Part shown: one piece after another, positions 1 through 6,466 of the stretch
Numbering within the stretch: the stretch's first letter is position 1
Layout: the number at the start of each line of letters is the position of its first letter
IMG/VR virus record: IMGVR_UViG_3300042507_002831
Location: 1 to 22,741 of that record
Origin: a virus
Direction: 5' to 3' (one strand)
DNA: 22,741 nucleotides
Made by a program: the position numbers and the translations under genes
Notes under the pieces: model-generated
Databases searched by the model: none
The model's input: only the letters and a program-made list of their open reading frames with translations
What the model was told of the DNA's origin: nothing

Positions 1-26
1 GGTAACCAAACTCTCGCAACTCTCCT

Positions 27-503
27 ATGAATAAGCAAAAAATGCCTAGTTGTAAAAAACAGGCTGAAAAAGACACAAAAAAGAAACCTTTTACGCAGGC
101 TGAACTCGCGGAGCTATGGGGCATGACGCAACAGAACGTCGCCAAGATGATGAAGCAAGGCATGCCGATGGACAGCGTGGAATCGGCGACCGCCTGGCGC
201 AAAAAGTTTTTGGAAGAGCGCACACCTGCAGACTACAACGAAGCACGGACAAAGAAGGCGCTACTCGAGTGCGAGAAGCTGGAAATGCAACTCGCGATTC
301 TGAAGGGCGACTACGAGCCGAAAGCTCAAGTGCGCGAAGACGGCATCCGGATCGGAGCCGTATTCACCGCCAAGCTCGCCGCGCTTGTCAATGACGCAAG
401 CGGGGCGCTGGCAGGGCTCGACGAAGTGACCTTGCGAAAGAAGCTGCACGAGCGCACGCAACAAATCCTCTCCGAAATAAAAGACGAACTCGAAAAGCCA
501 TGA
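27..503 (+). CDS. Terminase small subunit (Nu1-like)
   Basis: Predicted DNA-recognition subunit of the packaging terminase, which binds the phage packaging site and recruits the large subunit. The 158-residue protein has a Lys-rich N-terminus, then a helix-turn-helix at about residues 23-42 (TQAELAELWGMTQQNVAKMM), followed by a charged helical region with an ARTKKALLECEKLEMQ segment and a C-terminal helical domain. This is the layout of lambda Nu1-type proteins, and the length is in the usual range. Its position directly before the large subunit supports the call. The stop overlaps the next start by ATGA. No Shine-Dalgarno sequence precedes the ATG. Only 26 bases lie upstream in the window, so a cos or pac site cannot be judged. 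Confidence 0.8.
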   Translation: MNKQKMPSCKKQAEKDTKKKPFTQAELAELWGMTQQNVAKMMKQGMPMDSVESATAWRKKFLEERTPADYNEARTKKALLECEKLEMQLAILKGDYEPKAQVREDGIRIGAVFTAKLAALVNDASGALAGLDEVTLRKKLHERTQQILSEIKDELEKP

Positions 504-718
504 CACGCTCACAACTCTGGAAAATCTATGTCAAACGCAACCCGTCATTCGACGGCGATGGCAACGTCACAATGACCGCGCGCGGTCTTCGGAAGATGTT
601 TGAGACGACGTGGGACGTTGCTTACTTCGACGGAGAAATTGAGTCAGACGGACCATATTGTCGGGATCAACCAAATGATCAGGTTGAGGCGCTGAAATCA
701 ATTTTCGGAATGAAATGA
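500..718 (+). CDS. Hypothetical protein between terminase subunits
   Basis: A 72-residue protein I cannot assign to a function. It is coupled on both sides by ATGA overlaps, with the small terminase gene upstream and the large terminase gene downstream, so it is very likely translated as part of the packaging operon. It has no signal peptide, membrane segment or cysteine pair. The segment with GNVTMTARGLRKMFETTWD looks like a short helical protein. I recall similar small ORFs at this position in other phages, but this is memory and not a search. The coupling makes it a credible gene despite its size. Confidence 0.7.
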   Translation: MTRSQLWKIYVKRNPSFDGDGNVTMTARGLRKMFETTWDVAYFDGEIESDGPYCRDQPNDQVEALKSIFGMK

Positions 719-2445
719 GCGGATCGAAACGCGCAGGCACAGCCGAGGGGATCAAACTCGCCTACGACGGGACGATTCTCGACTGGGCCGAGGCGCACGT
801 GCGCTTTCCTAACTCAGACCGCGCGAGCCGCTTTGACCGCACGGTCGCGCCGTGGATGAACGATGTCTTGCTTGCCGTCACGGACGACGAAGCCACGCAG
901 GTCTTTCTCCGCGCGAGCACCGGCGCGGGGAAGACAACGATGATGGAAACTCTTGCGTGCTTCATTGTCGCGCAGAAGCCAGGGCCGACGCTTTTCGTGG
1001 GGCAGACTGACGACATGGTGAAGGATTGGACGGAGTCGCGATTGCTGCCAATTTTCAAAGAGTGTGAGCCAGTCCGCGCATTATTCCCCGAAGACCGGCA
1101 CGCGCTCCGCAAGACGACGATATTCTTTCCGCACATGGTCTTGTTTGCAGGTGGGGCGAACATGACGAACTTGCAAGAAAAATCCATGCGCTATTGCATC
1201 GGCGATGAAGTGTGGCGCTGGAAAGACGGCATGATCAAGGAGCTGAAAGCCCGACATCACGACCGCTGGAACCGCAAGACGTTCCTATGCTCGCAGGGAG
1301 GTAGCAGCAACGATGAAATGGAGCACGAGTGGGACAGCGGCACGCGCGAAGTCTGGGGCTGGACGTGCCCGCATTGCCAAGCGTGGCAGCGATACACGTT
1401 CGACGCGATCAAATTTGAGCAACCGAAGAACGCAGCGGGGGAGATGCTTTGGGACGCTGTGCAGGACTCGGTGCGCATGGAGTGCGAGCATTGCAAAACG
1501 CAATTTCCCGACACCGCAGCGACTCGCCGTAACCTTTCAAATACTGCAACATTCCGCGCTCTCAACCCGAACCCCGTCCGAGGCCACCGCTCGTTTGAAG
1601 TGCCAGCCTACGGCGTATGGTGGATACCGTGGTTTTCGATTGTGAAAGAGTTCCTCGAGGCCAGCGAAGCCAAAGGCAACGGCAACTTGGAGCCGCTGAA
1701 GCAATTTATTCAGAAGCGCAAGGCGCAGACGTGGCAAGAAGAGATTGTTTCCGACCTGCCGGAGATCACAGCCGGCGACTACGCCAAGAGCGACTTCCTC
1801 GACGGGCAGAAGATCGACGGCGAACACCGGCGCTTTCTATGCGTGGACAAACAGCGCGATCATTTTTGGTATGTCATCCGCGCATTCCGTGCGGATGGCT
1901 CATCCATGCTTTTATCCGAGGGCAAAATCCTGACGTGGGAGACCATCGAATCGCTCGGCCTGCAATACAACGTGCCCGGGCGGAGCGTAGTCATTGACGC
2001 CGGTTACGACACTCCGCTGGTTTACGAGCGATGCGCGCGCAACGGCTGGACGGCATCGCACGGATCGGGGCAAGATGGCTTCTCGCATATCGACGGCAAC
2101 GGGCGGCGTGTAAAAAAGTTTGTCTCAAAAATTGAAACAGCAGTCGCTGGATCGGACAACCTCCGCGCGTTTTACTTTTTCCACTCGAACGAAAAGATAA
2201 AGGACAAGCTCGCCGCAATCCGCCAACCGGACGCAATGCCGAAGTGGGAAACTCCAAGGGATGCAAGCACCGACTACCGAGCGCAGATGGTTAGCGAAAT
2301 GAAAAAAGATATCGTGAATTCCAAAACGAAACAGGTGGAGTCGCGCTGGGTGCGGATCGGCGGGAGGCCGAACCATCTATTCGACTGCGAGTGCATCGCG
2401 CTCGCGTCGGCTATGCTCGCGGGAGTTTTGCCGATTGGGGAGTGA
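715..2445 (+). CDS. Terminase large subunit (lambda gpA-like)
   Basis: ATP-driven DNA-packaging motor and nuclease that cuts concatemeric DNA and pumps it into the prohead through the portal. The 576-residue protein carries a Walker A motif at residues 68-75 (STGAGKTT) and a Walker B-type hydrophobic stretch ending in Asp164-Glu165. Two CxxC pairs (CPHC 218-221 and CEHC 257-260) form a probable zinc knuckle, as in gpA-type terminases. Candidate nuclease acidic residues are Asp378, Asp428 and Asp557. Start overlaps the previous stop by ATGA. Size fits the GpA family, where lambda gpA has 641 residues. Confidence in the family is high, while the nuclease residue assignment is inference. Confidence 0.93.
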   Translation: MSGSKRAGTAEGIKLAYDGTILDWAEAHVRFPNSDRASRFDRTVAPWMNDVLLAVTDDEATQVFLRASTGAGKTTMMETLACFIVAQKPGPTLFVGQTDDMVKDWTESRLLPIFKECEPVRALFPEDRHALRKTTIFFPHMVLFAGGANMTNLQEKSMRYCIGDEVWRWKDGMIKELKARHHDRWNRKTFLCSQGGSSNDEMEHEWDSGTREVWGWTCPHCQAWQRYTFDAIKFEQPKNAAGEMLWDAVQDSVRMECEHCKTQFPDTAATRRNLSNTATFRALNPNPVRGHRSFEVPAYGVWWIPWFSIVKEFLEASEAKGNGNLEPLKQFIQKRKAQTWQEEIVSDLPEITAGDYAKSDFLDGQKIDGEHRRFLCVDKQRDHFWYVIRAFRADGSSMLLSEGKILTWETIESLGLQYNVPGRSVVIDAGYDTPLVYERCARNGWTASHGSGQDGFSHIDGNGRRVKKFVSKIETAVAGSDNLRAFYFFHSNEKIKDKLAAIRQPDAMPKWETPRDASTDYRAQMVSEMKKDIVNSKTKQVESRWVRIGGRPNHLFDCECIALASAMLAGVLPIGE

Positions 2446-2446
2446 A

Positions 2447-2470
2447 CATTTTCGTGGCGTCACGAAAATG
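2447..2470 (+). repeat. Perfect inverted repeat just after the large terminase gene
   Basis: Ten-base arms CATTTTCGTG and CACGAAAATG around a GCGT loop begin two bases after the terminase stop. The hairpin would be stable in RNA but has no U-tract behind it, so a classic intrinsic terminator is not supported. It may protect the mRNA 3' end, or act together with the second hairpin at 2476-2510. Confidence 0.75.
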
Positions 2471-2475
2471 GTTGC

Positions 2476-2510
2476 GTCCGCAGAGCTAGTGTTCATGCGG
2501 CTCTGCGGGC
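2476..2510 (+). repeat. Second hairpin after the large terminase gene
   Basis: Arms CCGCAGAGC (2478-2486) and GCTCTGCGG (2500-2508) pair perfectly around a 13-base loop. Two further pairs, one of them G-U, extend the stem. The following bases are A-rich (GGTAAAAAATAATTT), not T-rich. This hairpin and the one at 2447 separate the packaging genes from the small-gene region and may be a weak terminator or processing site. Confidence 0.65.
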
Positions 2511-2526
2511 GGTAAAAAATAATTTC

Positions 2527-2540
2527 ATTTTCTTGAAAAT
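2527..2540. promoter_or_regulatory. Operator-like palindrome upstream of a putative promoter
   Basis: ATTTTC, two T bases, then GAAAAT form a 6+6 dyad. It ends five bases before the predicted -35 box at 2546. Its position would suit a repressor or activator site. The binding protein is unknown, and an AT-rich palindrome of this size can occur by chance. Confidence 0.3.
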
Positions 2541-2545
2541 AATTG

Positions 2546-2574
2546 TTGACGAAAAATCAAGTTCGTGAGATAGT
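2546..2574 (+). promoter_or_regulatory. Putative sigma70-type promoter for the small-gene region
   Basis: TTGACG at 2546-2551 and GATAGT at 2569-2574 are 17 bases apart, the optimal spacing. The upstream flank is AT-rich. Transcription would start near 2581 and give a leader of about 50 bases before the ATG at 2630. The two hairpins directly upstream support a transcription boundary here. The -10 box matches the consensus at only four of six positions. Confidence 0.45.
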
Positions 2575-2629
2575 CATTCCAGATCGAAGGCACCACGCCA
2601 ACGACGAAAACAAAAAACCAAAACAAAAA

Positions 2630-2830
2630 ATGAAAACAAAATCACTGATGACAGGATGGACAAAAATCGCAAAAAGCCACTACCGCCACGAAACAAAAGT
2701 GGAAGTTCTTAAAGACAACCAAGGATGGCATGTAATCGGTGGCTCTAACTGCGGCTATGCTTACTCAACAATGTGGGTGGCTATGTATGAAGCCGCTAAA
2801 ACAAAGGCAGAGTTTGTTCGCTCAATCTAA
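2630..2830 (+). CDS. Small hypothetical protein, first hairpin-flanked cassette
   Basis: A 66-residue protein of unknown function beginning MKTKSLMTGW. A longer reading from TTG at 2543 is possible, but I prefer ATG 2630. It follows an A-rich leader almost identical to the one before the gene at 2900, and the extra N-terminal residues would be translated promoter and leader sequence. The protein is basic at the N-terminus, with aromatic residues in the second half (GYAYSTMWVAMYEAAK) and one cysteine. No membrane segment or known motif is visible. It shares the MKTK start with the next small gene, but the rest of the two proteins is not obviously related. The stop lies exactly before the first T-arm-like hairpin. 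Confidence 0.6.
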   Translation: MKTKSLMTGWTKIAKSHYRHETKVEVLKDNQGWHVIGGSNCGYAYSTMWVAMYEAAKTKAEFVRSI

Positions 2831-2862
2831 ACCACCCGGCGCGGGTTCGATCCCCTGCGCCA
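2831..2862 (+). repeat. tRNA T-arm-like hairpin, copy 1
   Basis: Begins right after a stop codon. GGCGCGGG (2838-2845) pairs with CCC and GCGCC (2853-2861, one bulged T at 2856) around the loop TTCGATC (2846-2852). The loop matches the tRNA T-loop pattern TTCRANY, closed by the G-C pair typical of T-arms. An ACCA follows at about 2869. Copy 2 at 3108-3138 matches at about 30 of 32 positions. No D-arm or anticodon arm is present, so this is not a tRNA gene. Confidence 0.8.
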
Positions 2863-2899
2863 GACTTGACCAAACAAACAAAAAACCGAAAATCAAAAA

Positions 2900-3103
2900 A
2901 TGAAAACCAAAACATCCGCACTCACCGCCCTGATCTCCGCAGGGTTCAACGCCCAGCTCAACGCCGCAGGCCTCCGCGTCTGGGGCGACAACTGGGAAGC
3001 TCAGTTCACCGACCTTGGCCAAGACCACGACACATTCGCCGGCGACGTCCCCTCCATAGTTCACGACCTTGCCGTATGGGACTGCGAAGAAACACGCGAA
3101 TGA
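2900..3103 (+). CDS. Small hypothetical protein, second hairpin-flanked cassette
   Basis: A 67-residue acidic protein of unknown function starting MKTKTSALTALISAGF. The predicted N-terminal helix is followed by a segment with WGDNWEAQFTDLGQDHDTFAGD. The final third holds two conserved-looking tryptophans and a cysteine. The A-rich leader ahead of the ATG resembles that of the 2630 gene. The T-arm-like hairpins lie on both sides, with copy 1 ending 38 bases before the start and copy 2 beginning four bases after the stop. I see no signal peptide or catalytic motif. The cassette-like arrangement argues that it is real. Confidence 0.6.
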   Translation: MKTKTSALTALISAGFNAQLNAAGLRVWGDNWEAQFTDLGQDHDTFAGDVPSIVHDLAVWDCEETRE

Positions 3104-3107
3104 AAAA

Positions 3108-3138
3108 ACCACCTGGCGCGGGTTCGATCCCCGCGCCA
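3108..3138 (+). repeat. tRNA T-arm-like hairpin, copy 2
   Basis: GGCGCGGG (3115-3122) pairs perfectly with CCCGCGCC (3130-3137) around TTCGATC (3123-3129). It lies 277 bases downstream of copy 1 in the same orientation, just after a stop codon. ACCA follows at 3141. The T-stem and downstream tail resemble the 3' end of a tRNA or tmRNA but with an acceptor segment one base short and no partner strand upstream. Confidence 0.82.
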
Positions 3139-3154
3139 CTACCAACACAAAAAA

Positions 3155-3379
3155 ATGAACACCGACAAAAAAATCAAACCAGCCACGACATATTTCGCCC
3201 GCAGTGTTTGCGACTTTGAATGCGTTTTTCAGTTGTTTGTCATTAACCGCACTGCAAAAATGGCAACGATTCAACGCGACGGGAAAACATCCAAAACAAA
3301 AATCCACACAGATTGCAGCGGGTTTGAATATCTGCGCCCTGACAATTACTCAATGGCACCAATCTTTCGGGCAGCCTAA
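3155..3379 (+). CDS. Doubtful small ORF, third cassette position
   Basis: A 74-residue reading starting MNTDKKIKPATTYFARS after an A-rich leader like those of the two preceding small genes. Its stop is one base before ATG 3381, which looks operon-like. Against it, the overlapping frame between 3204 and 3380 encodes a convincing helix-turn-helix (TQIAAGLNICALTITQWHQ), so this frame may be wrong after its first residues. An A7 run at 3167-3173 could join MNTDKK to the other frame by slippage or by an indel. It may be a real gene, a mis-framed start, or a decayed gene. Confidence 0.35.
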   Translation: MNTDKKIKPATTYFARSVCDFECVFQLFVINRTAKMATIQRDGKTSKTKIHTDCSGFEYLRPDNYSMAPIFRAA

Positions 3380-3380
3380 C

Positions 3381-3569
3381 ATGAAAAAGCCCACCACCCA
3401 CGGCGGACCGCGCAAAGGCGCGGGCCGTCCGAAAGGCAAGAAGAACGCCAACGCCAAGGGGCGGACAGTCGTGACGCGCTCCGTTTCCATGCCAGCCGAG
3501 GTCTGGCGGGATTTCGATATTCAGCGAGGAACAATGAGCAGAGGGAAGTTTATCGCATGGCTTCTTTGA
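3381..3569 (+). CDS. Small basic DNA-binding-like protein (GGPRKGAGRPKG)
   Basis: A 62-residue basic protein with an N-terminal GGPRKGAGRPKG tract, an AT-hook-like Gly-Arg-Pro sequence. A short ribbon-helix-helix-like segment follows (TRSVSMPAEVWRDFD, then SRGKFIAWLL). Such proteins are common, poorly characterised small phage and plasmid genes, and DNA binding is inferred from composition. Start ATG 3381 is chosen for its position one base after an upstream stop. The same frame is open back to GTG 3204, and that extension adds a helix-turn-helix, so the true protein may be 121 residues long. The stop TGA sits inside the TTGACA motif that precedes the gpW-like gene. Confidence 0.6.
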   Translation: MKKPTTHGGPRKGAGRPKGKKNANAKGRTVVTRSVSMPAEVWRDFDIQRGTMSRGKFIAWLL

Positions 3570-3571
3570 CA
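3566..3571 (+). promoter_or_regulatory. TTGACA motif 13 nt before the gpW-like start
   Basis: The hexamer contains the TGA stop of the preceding gene and lies exactly 13 bases before ATG 3585, where no Shine-Dalgarno sequence exists. A related TCGACA lies 15 bases before the portal ATG, and both are followed by CAGCGCCC. Confidence 0.4.
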
Positions 3572-3584
3572 CCAGCGCCCAAGG

Positions 3585-3833
3585 ATGGCGCAAAATTCAA
3601 CTTTTTTCGGGCTTCCGCTTGCAACGCTTCAAAACTTGCAGGAAAAATATATCGCATGTCTTGAGGCAATCGCCGTGGCGGGGGCAAGTTACAGCATCGC
3701 AGGGCGGTCGTTTACTCGGGCCAATTTGACCGAGGTTTCCAACATCGTCGGGCAGTTGCAATCCGCAATCGAATACGCAAGTGGTTCAAGAGTGAAGCGT
3801 ACCGTATCAGCCTTTTCGACACAGCGCCCCTAA
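3585..3833 (+). CDS. gpW-like head-to-tail joining protein
   Basis: An 82-residue protein placed directly before the portal gene, as W precedes B in lambda. It is predicted mostly helical, with LATLQNLQEKYIACLEAIAVAG, then a short beta-like segment (SYSIAGRSFTRAN), then a second helix (TEVSNIVGQLQSAIEYA). That helix-hairpin-helix order and the spacing fit gpW-type proteins, which sit at the portal vertex and help close the filled head and receive the tail. Lambda gpW has 68 residues, so the C-terminal 15 or so residues here are extra. Start ATG 3585 is the only one that keeps the family layout. Confidence 0.72.
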   Translation: MAQNSTFFGLPLATLQNLQEKYIACLEAIAVAGASYSIAGRSFTRANLTEVSNIVGQLQSAIEYASGSRVKRTVSAFSTQRP

Positions 3834-3836
3834 TAC

Positions 3837-6056
3837 ATGAAACAAGACTTTTTTACTCGCGCTCTGGCCGTTGTCGCACCGAAGGCCGCAATGGCCCGCA
3901 TGATTGCGCAAGACCGCCTGCGCAACTTCGGGCGATTCGACGCGGCACTGGAATCCAGCAAGCGCGGGATCTCGCGCAACATCGCCGGAGGCGAGGACAC
4001 GAGCGGCACAGCCGAGCGTTACAAGCTCATCCGCGCGGCTCGCGATCTTGCCGACAACTTCCCACCGGTGCGCTCGTTACTACTGAAATTTGCAACCTAC
4101 GTCTCGGGCCGACTCTCCTACCAAGCCCGCACCGGAAACAAAGACCTCGACGCGCAGGTTGAGCGATACTGGGCCGACTGGTGCAGCAAGTGCGATTTCC
4201 TACGGAGGCACGATTTCACCAGCCTGCTTCAGCTCGCTGTCATGGCAATCCTACGCGATGGCGACTGCGGGTTTGTTATCGTCCGCGAAGCCGGAGAACT
4301 CCGATTGCAGAGCGTGGAAGCCGACCGCATCGGCTCGCCATACAACCGTTTGATCGACTCGGACAAATACATCGGCGGCATCATGCTGGACGAATATGGC
4401 AGGCCGGAGAAATACCAGATATATGTCCGCACGATAAACAACCAATACCTCGACCCGACCGATATCGACGCAGCGGAGTTTATCCACCTATTCGACGCCA
4501 CTCGGCTCGACGAATATCGCGGGCGCTCCGCATTTGCCACGGCGCTGAACGCCGCGCGGGACTTGCAAGAGGCGTTGAAGGCCGAAATCCAAGCGATCAA
4601 GTATGCCAGCTACCAAACCGGCGTTATCACCACCGAGAACGGATCGGCAGACGCATCCGACTACTTCGCGACCAGCTCACGGAATGATAACGGGCAAACT
4701 GAGAAGCTCTCGAACATCGACCCCGGCGCGATCAATTATCTTTCGCCTGGCGAGAAGATGGAAATGTTTCAAAGCGAGCGCCCGGGCGGAGCGTTCGGCG
4801 AGTTCATCCGGCTTGTGCAGTCGCACATTTGCATGTCAGTCGGCCTGCCCTACGGCTTCGCATTCGACGCAGACAAGAGCGGGCCGATGGCACGCATGGA
4901 AGCAGCTATGGCCGAGCGCACGTTTGCTCGGTGGCGCGGGCTTCTCGAATCACAGTTTCTCAACCGCATCAAGAACATCGTCCTTCTCGACGGCGTTTCA
5001 CAAGGGAAGATTGAAGACTCAGAATTTTTGCTCGATGGCCGCTGGTGCTGGCCAGCAAAGGTCAGCATCGACTACGGGCGCGAAGCGCAAGCCGACATCG
5101 CGCTTTGGAAGGCGGGACTGAAAACAGCCGGCCAGATTTACGCAGACGCAGGCGAGGACTACGAAGAGGCACTTCGCGCAAGGGCGAAGGAGGCCGGTAT
5201 GATCAAGGAACTGGGACAAGAGTTTGACATTCAAGCAAGCCGTATTTCCGATTCGGTACCTGAGTCAGCAATCGACATTACGCCTGAGATTGGCGAGGTT
5301 GCTCCGCTCATCGAAACCATCGGCATCGGTGGCACGGATGCGCTCTCGGGAATCCTCGCATCACTTGGTCGCGGTGAGCTTTCACCTGAACAAGTCGGCA
5401 TCATACTCCGCACCGTTTTCGGCATGGATGAGGCGAGCGCAAACCAGATCATCAACGCAGAGCCAGCACCCACACCCGTACCGCAACAGGCCGCAGCCTT
5501 GCAATTCGAGGACGGCAAAAACAAGCCGACCGGCGGCATGATCGCCGAAGCCAAGAAGGGATTGGAGTGGCGTGCAAAATACAATCGCGGCGGTACAAAT
5601 GTTGGAGTCGCACGCGCTCGCGACATCTCAAACGGCGAAAATCTTTCCGACGAAACTGTGAAGCGGATGCACTCATATTTTTCGCGGCACGAAGTTGATA
5701 AAAAAGGGCAAGGTTTTCAACCAGGCGAAGATGGCTTTCCGTCCGCAGGCCGCATTGCATGGGCATTGTGGGGCGGTGACGCTGGGCAGACATGGGCAGC
5801 GGCGAAGGCACGGCGCATATCCGCAAAGGAAGCGGCCAAGAAAGGTCTCAACATGAAATTCCAACGCGACGCACACGGACGGGTTGCCAGCCTATCGCTT
5901 CCAAGCCTAACCGAGTTTGTCATTCCGTCCCCTACGGGGGGCGAGTCTGAAAAGGATTTCGTCGCTCGCTGTATGGCGGATGACACCATGCTCGCAGAAT
6001 TTCCAGACACAACCGAACGCGCAGCAGTCTGCTACGCACAACTTAAAACAAAATGA
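3837..6056 (+). CDS. Portal protein (lambda gpB-like) with long C-terminal extension
   Basis: Forms the dodecameric ring at one head vertex through which DNA enters and leaves and to which the tail attaches. The first 530 or so residues read as a lambda-type portal. Features are an early RNFGRFDAAL segment, the DFTSLLQLAVMAILRDGDCGF helix-strand region, VEADRI, a strand-rich wing with GRPEKYQIY, and the clip/stem region with RLDEYRGRSAFATALNAARDL. The protein has 739 residues against 533 for lambda gpB. From about residue 564 it carries an added domain (GGMIAEAKKGLEWR to ALWGGDAG, about 564-650) and a final KDFVARCMADDTMLAEFPD segment (706-739). I recall these two modules from other phage head proteins. 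Upstream is a 3-base gap, and the next gene overlaps by ATGA. Confidence 0.9.
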   Translation: MKQDFFTRALAVVAPKAAMARMIAQDRLRNFGRFDAALESSKRGISRNIAGGEDTSGTAERYKLIRAARDLADNFPPVRSLLLKFATYVSGRLSYQARTGNKDLDAQVERYWADWCSKCDFLRRHDFTSLLQLAVMAILRDGDCGFVIVREAGELRLQSVEADRIGSPYNRLIDSDKYIGGIMLDEYGRPEKYQIYVRTINNQYLDPTDIDAAEFIHLFDATRLDEYRGRSAFATALNAARDLQEALKAEIQAIKYASYQTGVITTENGSADASDYFATSSRNDNGQTEKLSNIDPGAINYLSPGEKMEMFQSERPGGAFGEFIRLVQSHICMSVGLPYGFAFDADKSGPMARMEAAMAERTFARWRGLLESQFLNRIKNIVLLDGVSQGKIEDSEFLLDGRWCWPAKVSIDYGREAQADIALWKAGLKTAGQIYADAGEDYEEALRARAKEAGMIKELGQEFDIQASRISDSVPESAIDITPEIGEVAPLIETIGIGGTDALSGILASLGRGELSPEQVGIILRTVFGMDEASANQIINAEPAPTPVPQQAAALQFEDGKNKPTGGMIAEAKKGLEWRAKYNRGGTNVGVARARDISNGENLSDETVKRMHSYFSRHEVDKKGQGFQPGEDGFPSAGRIAWALWGGDAGQTWAAAKARRISAKEAAKKGLNMKFQRDAHGRVASLSLPSLTEFVIPSPTGGESEKDFVARCMADDTMLAEFPDTTERAAVCYAQLKTK

Positions 6057-6466
6057 TCGCACAAGGAATCGCACTCTCAGCCAAGCAAGCATTTTTGCTT
6101 GGCATCCACCAATCGACCGACACCTACAAGATCGCGCTCTATACAAGCCGCGCAACGATCGGGCCGGAACTCGCGCACTACACCGAAGCGGGCGAAGTCA
6201 GCGGGCCGGGCTACGATCGCGGCGGCTACGTGCTCACAGGCTTCAAGAACGGCATGGCAGGCCGCAGCGCGTTCGTGACGTTCAACGACCTGAAGATCGA
6301 CCGCGCATCCTTTACCGCTCACGGCGCGATCATTTACAACGCATCGAAGAATAACTCCGTGATCTGCGCGTTGAATTTCGGCGCTGACCGTTCGGTTTTC
6401 GACGGGTCGTTTGAAATCAAATTTCCCGAACCCACCGAGAAAAACGCTTTGATCTTACTCGCATGA
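6053..6466 (+). CDS. Phage structural protein, probable appendage-associated
   Basis: A 137-residue protein starting with an ATGA overlap on the portal gene and ending with another on the fibre-like gene. The segment [31 protein letters not shown], followed by GGYVLTGF, is a pattern I recall from virion-associated proteins of many tailed phages, usually close to fibre genes. It is strand-rich and Gly/Ala/Tyr-rich, with no membrane segment or enzyme motif. A role as a minor virion component or a base for the adjacent fibre-like protein is inferred from coupling and neighbours. Confidence 0.6.
   Translation: MIAQGIALSAKQAFLLGIHQSTDTYKIALYTSRATIGPELAHYTEAGEVSGPGYDRGGYVLTGFKNGMAGRSAFVTFNDLKIDRASFTAHGAIIYNASKNNSVICALNFGADRSVFDGSFEIKFPEPTEKNALILLA

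Noticed and set aside
116-394. Plus-strand ORF inside small terminase
   Set aside because: Arg-rich shadow frame within a gene with a good helix-turn-helix and family layout.
762-1187. Minus-strand ORF of 141 codons inside large terminase
   Set aside because: It lies antisense to a clear Walker A/B gene, has low-complexity composition and no start signal. It reflects the reverse frame of GC-rich codons.
2447-2510. Intrinsic terminators after large terminase
   Set aside because: Stems are good but no T-run follows either one, so they were kept as hairpins only.
2543-2629. TTG start for the first small gene
   Set aside because: The added residues come from promoter and leader sequence, and ATG 2630 has the leader shared with the 2900 gene.
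2831-2875. tRNA or tmRNA gene
   Set aside because: Only the T-arm and an ACCA tail are seen. No acceptor 5' strand, D-arm or anticodon arm can be folded upstream in either copy.
4229-4600. Antisense ORF of 123 codons in the portal gene
   Set aside because: Complement of a well-supported portal coding region with no leader or neighbour context.
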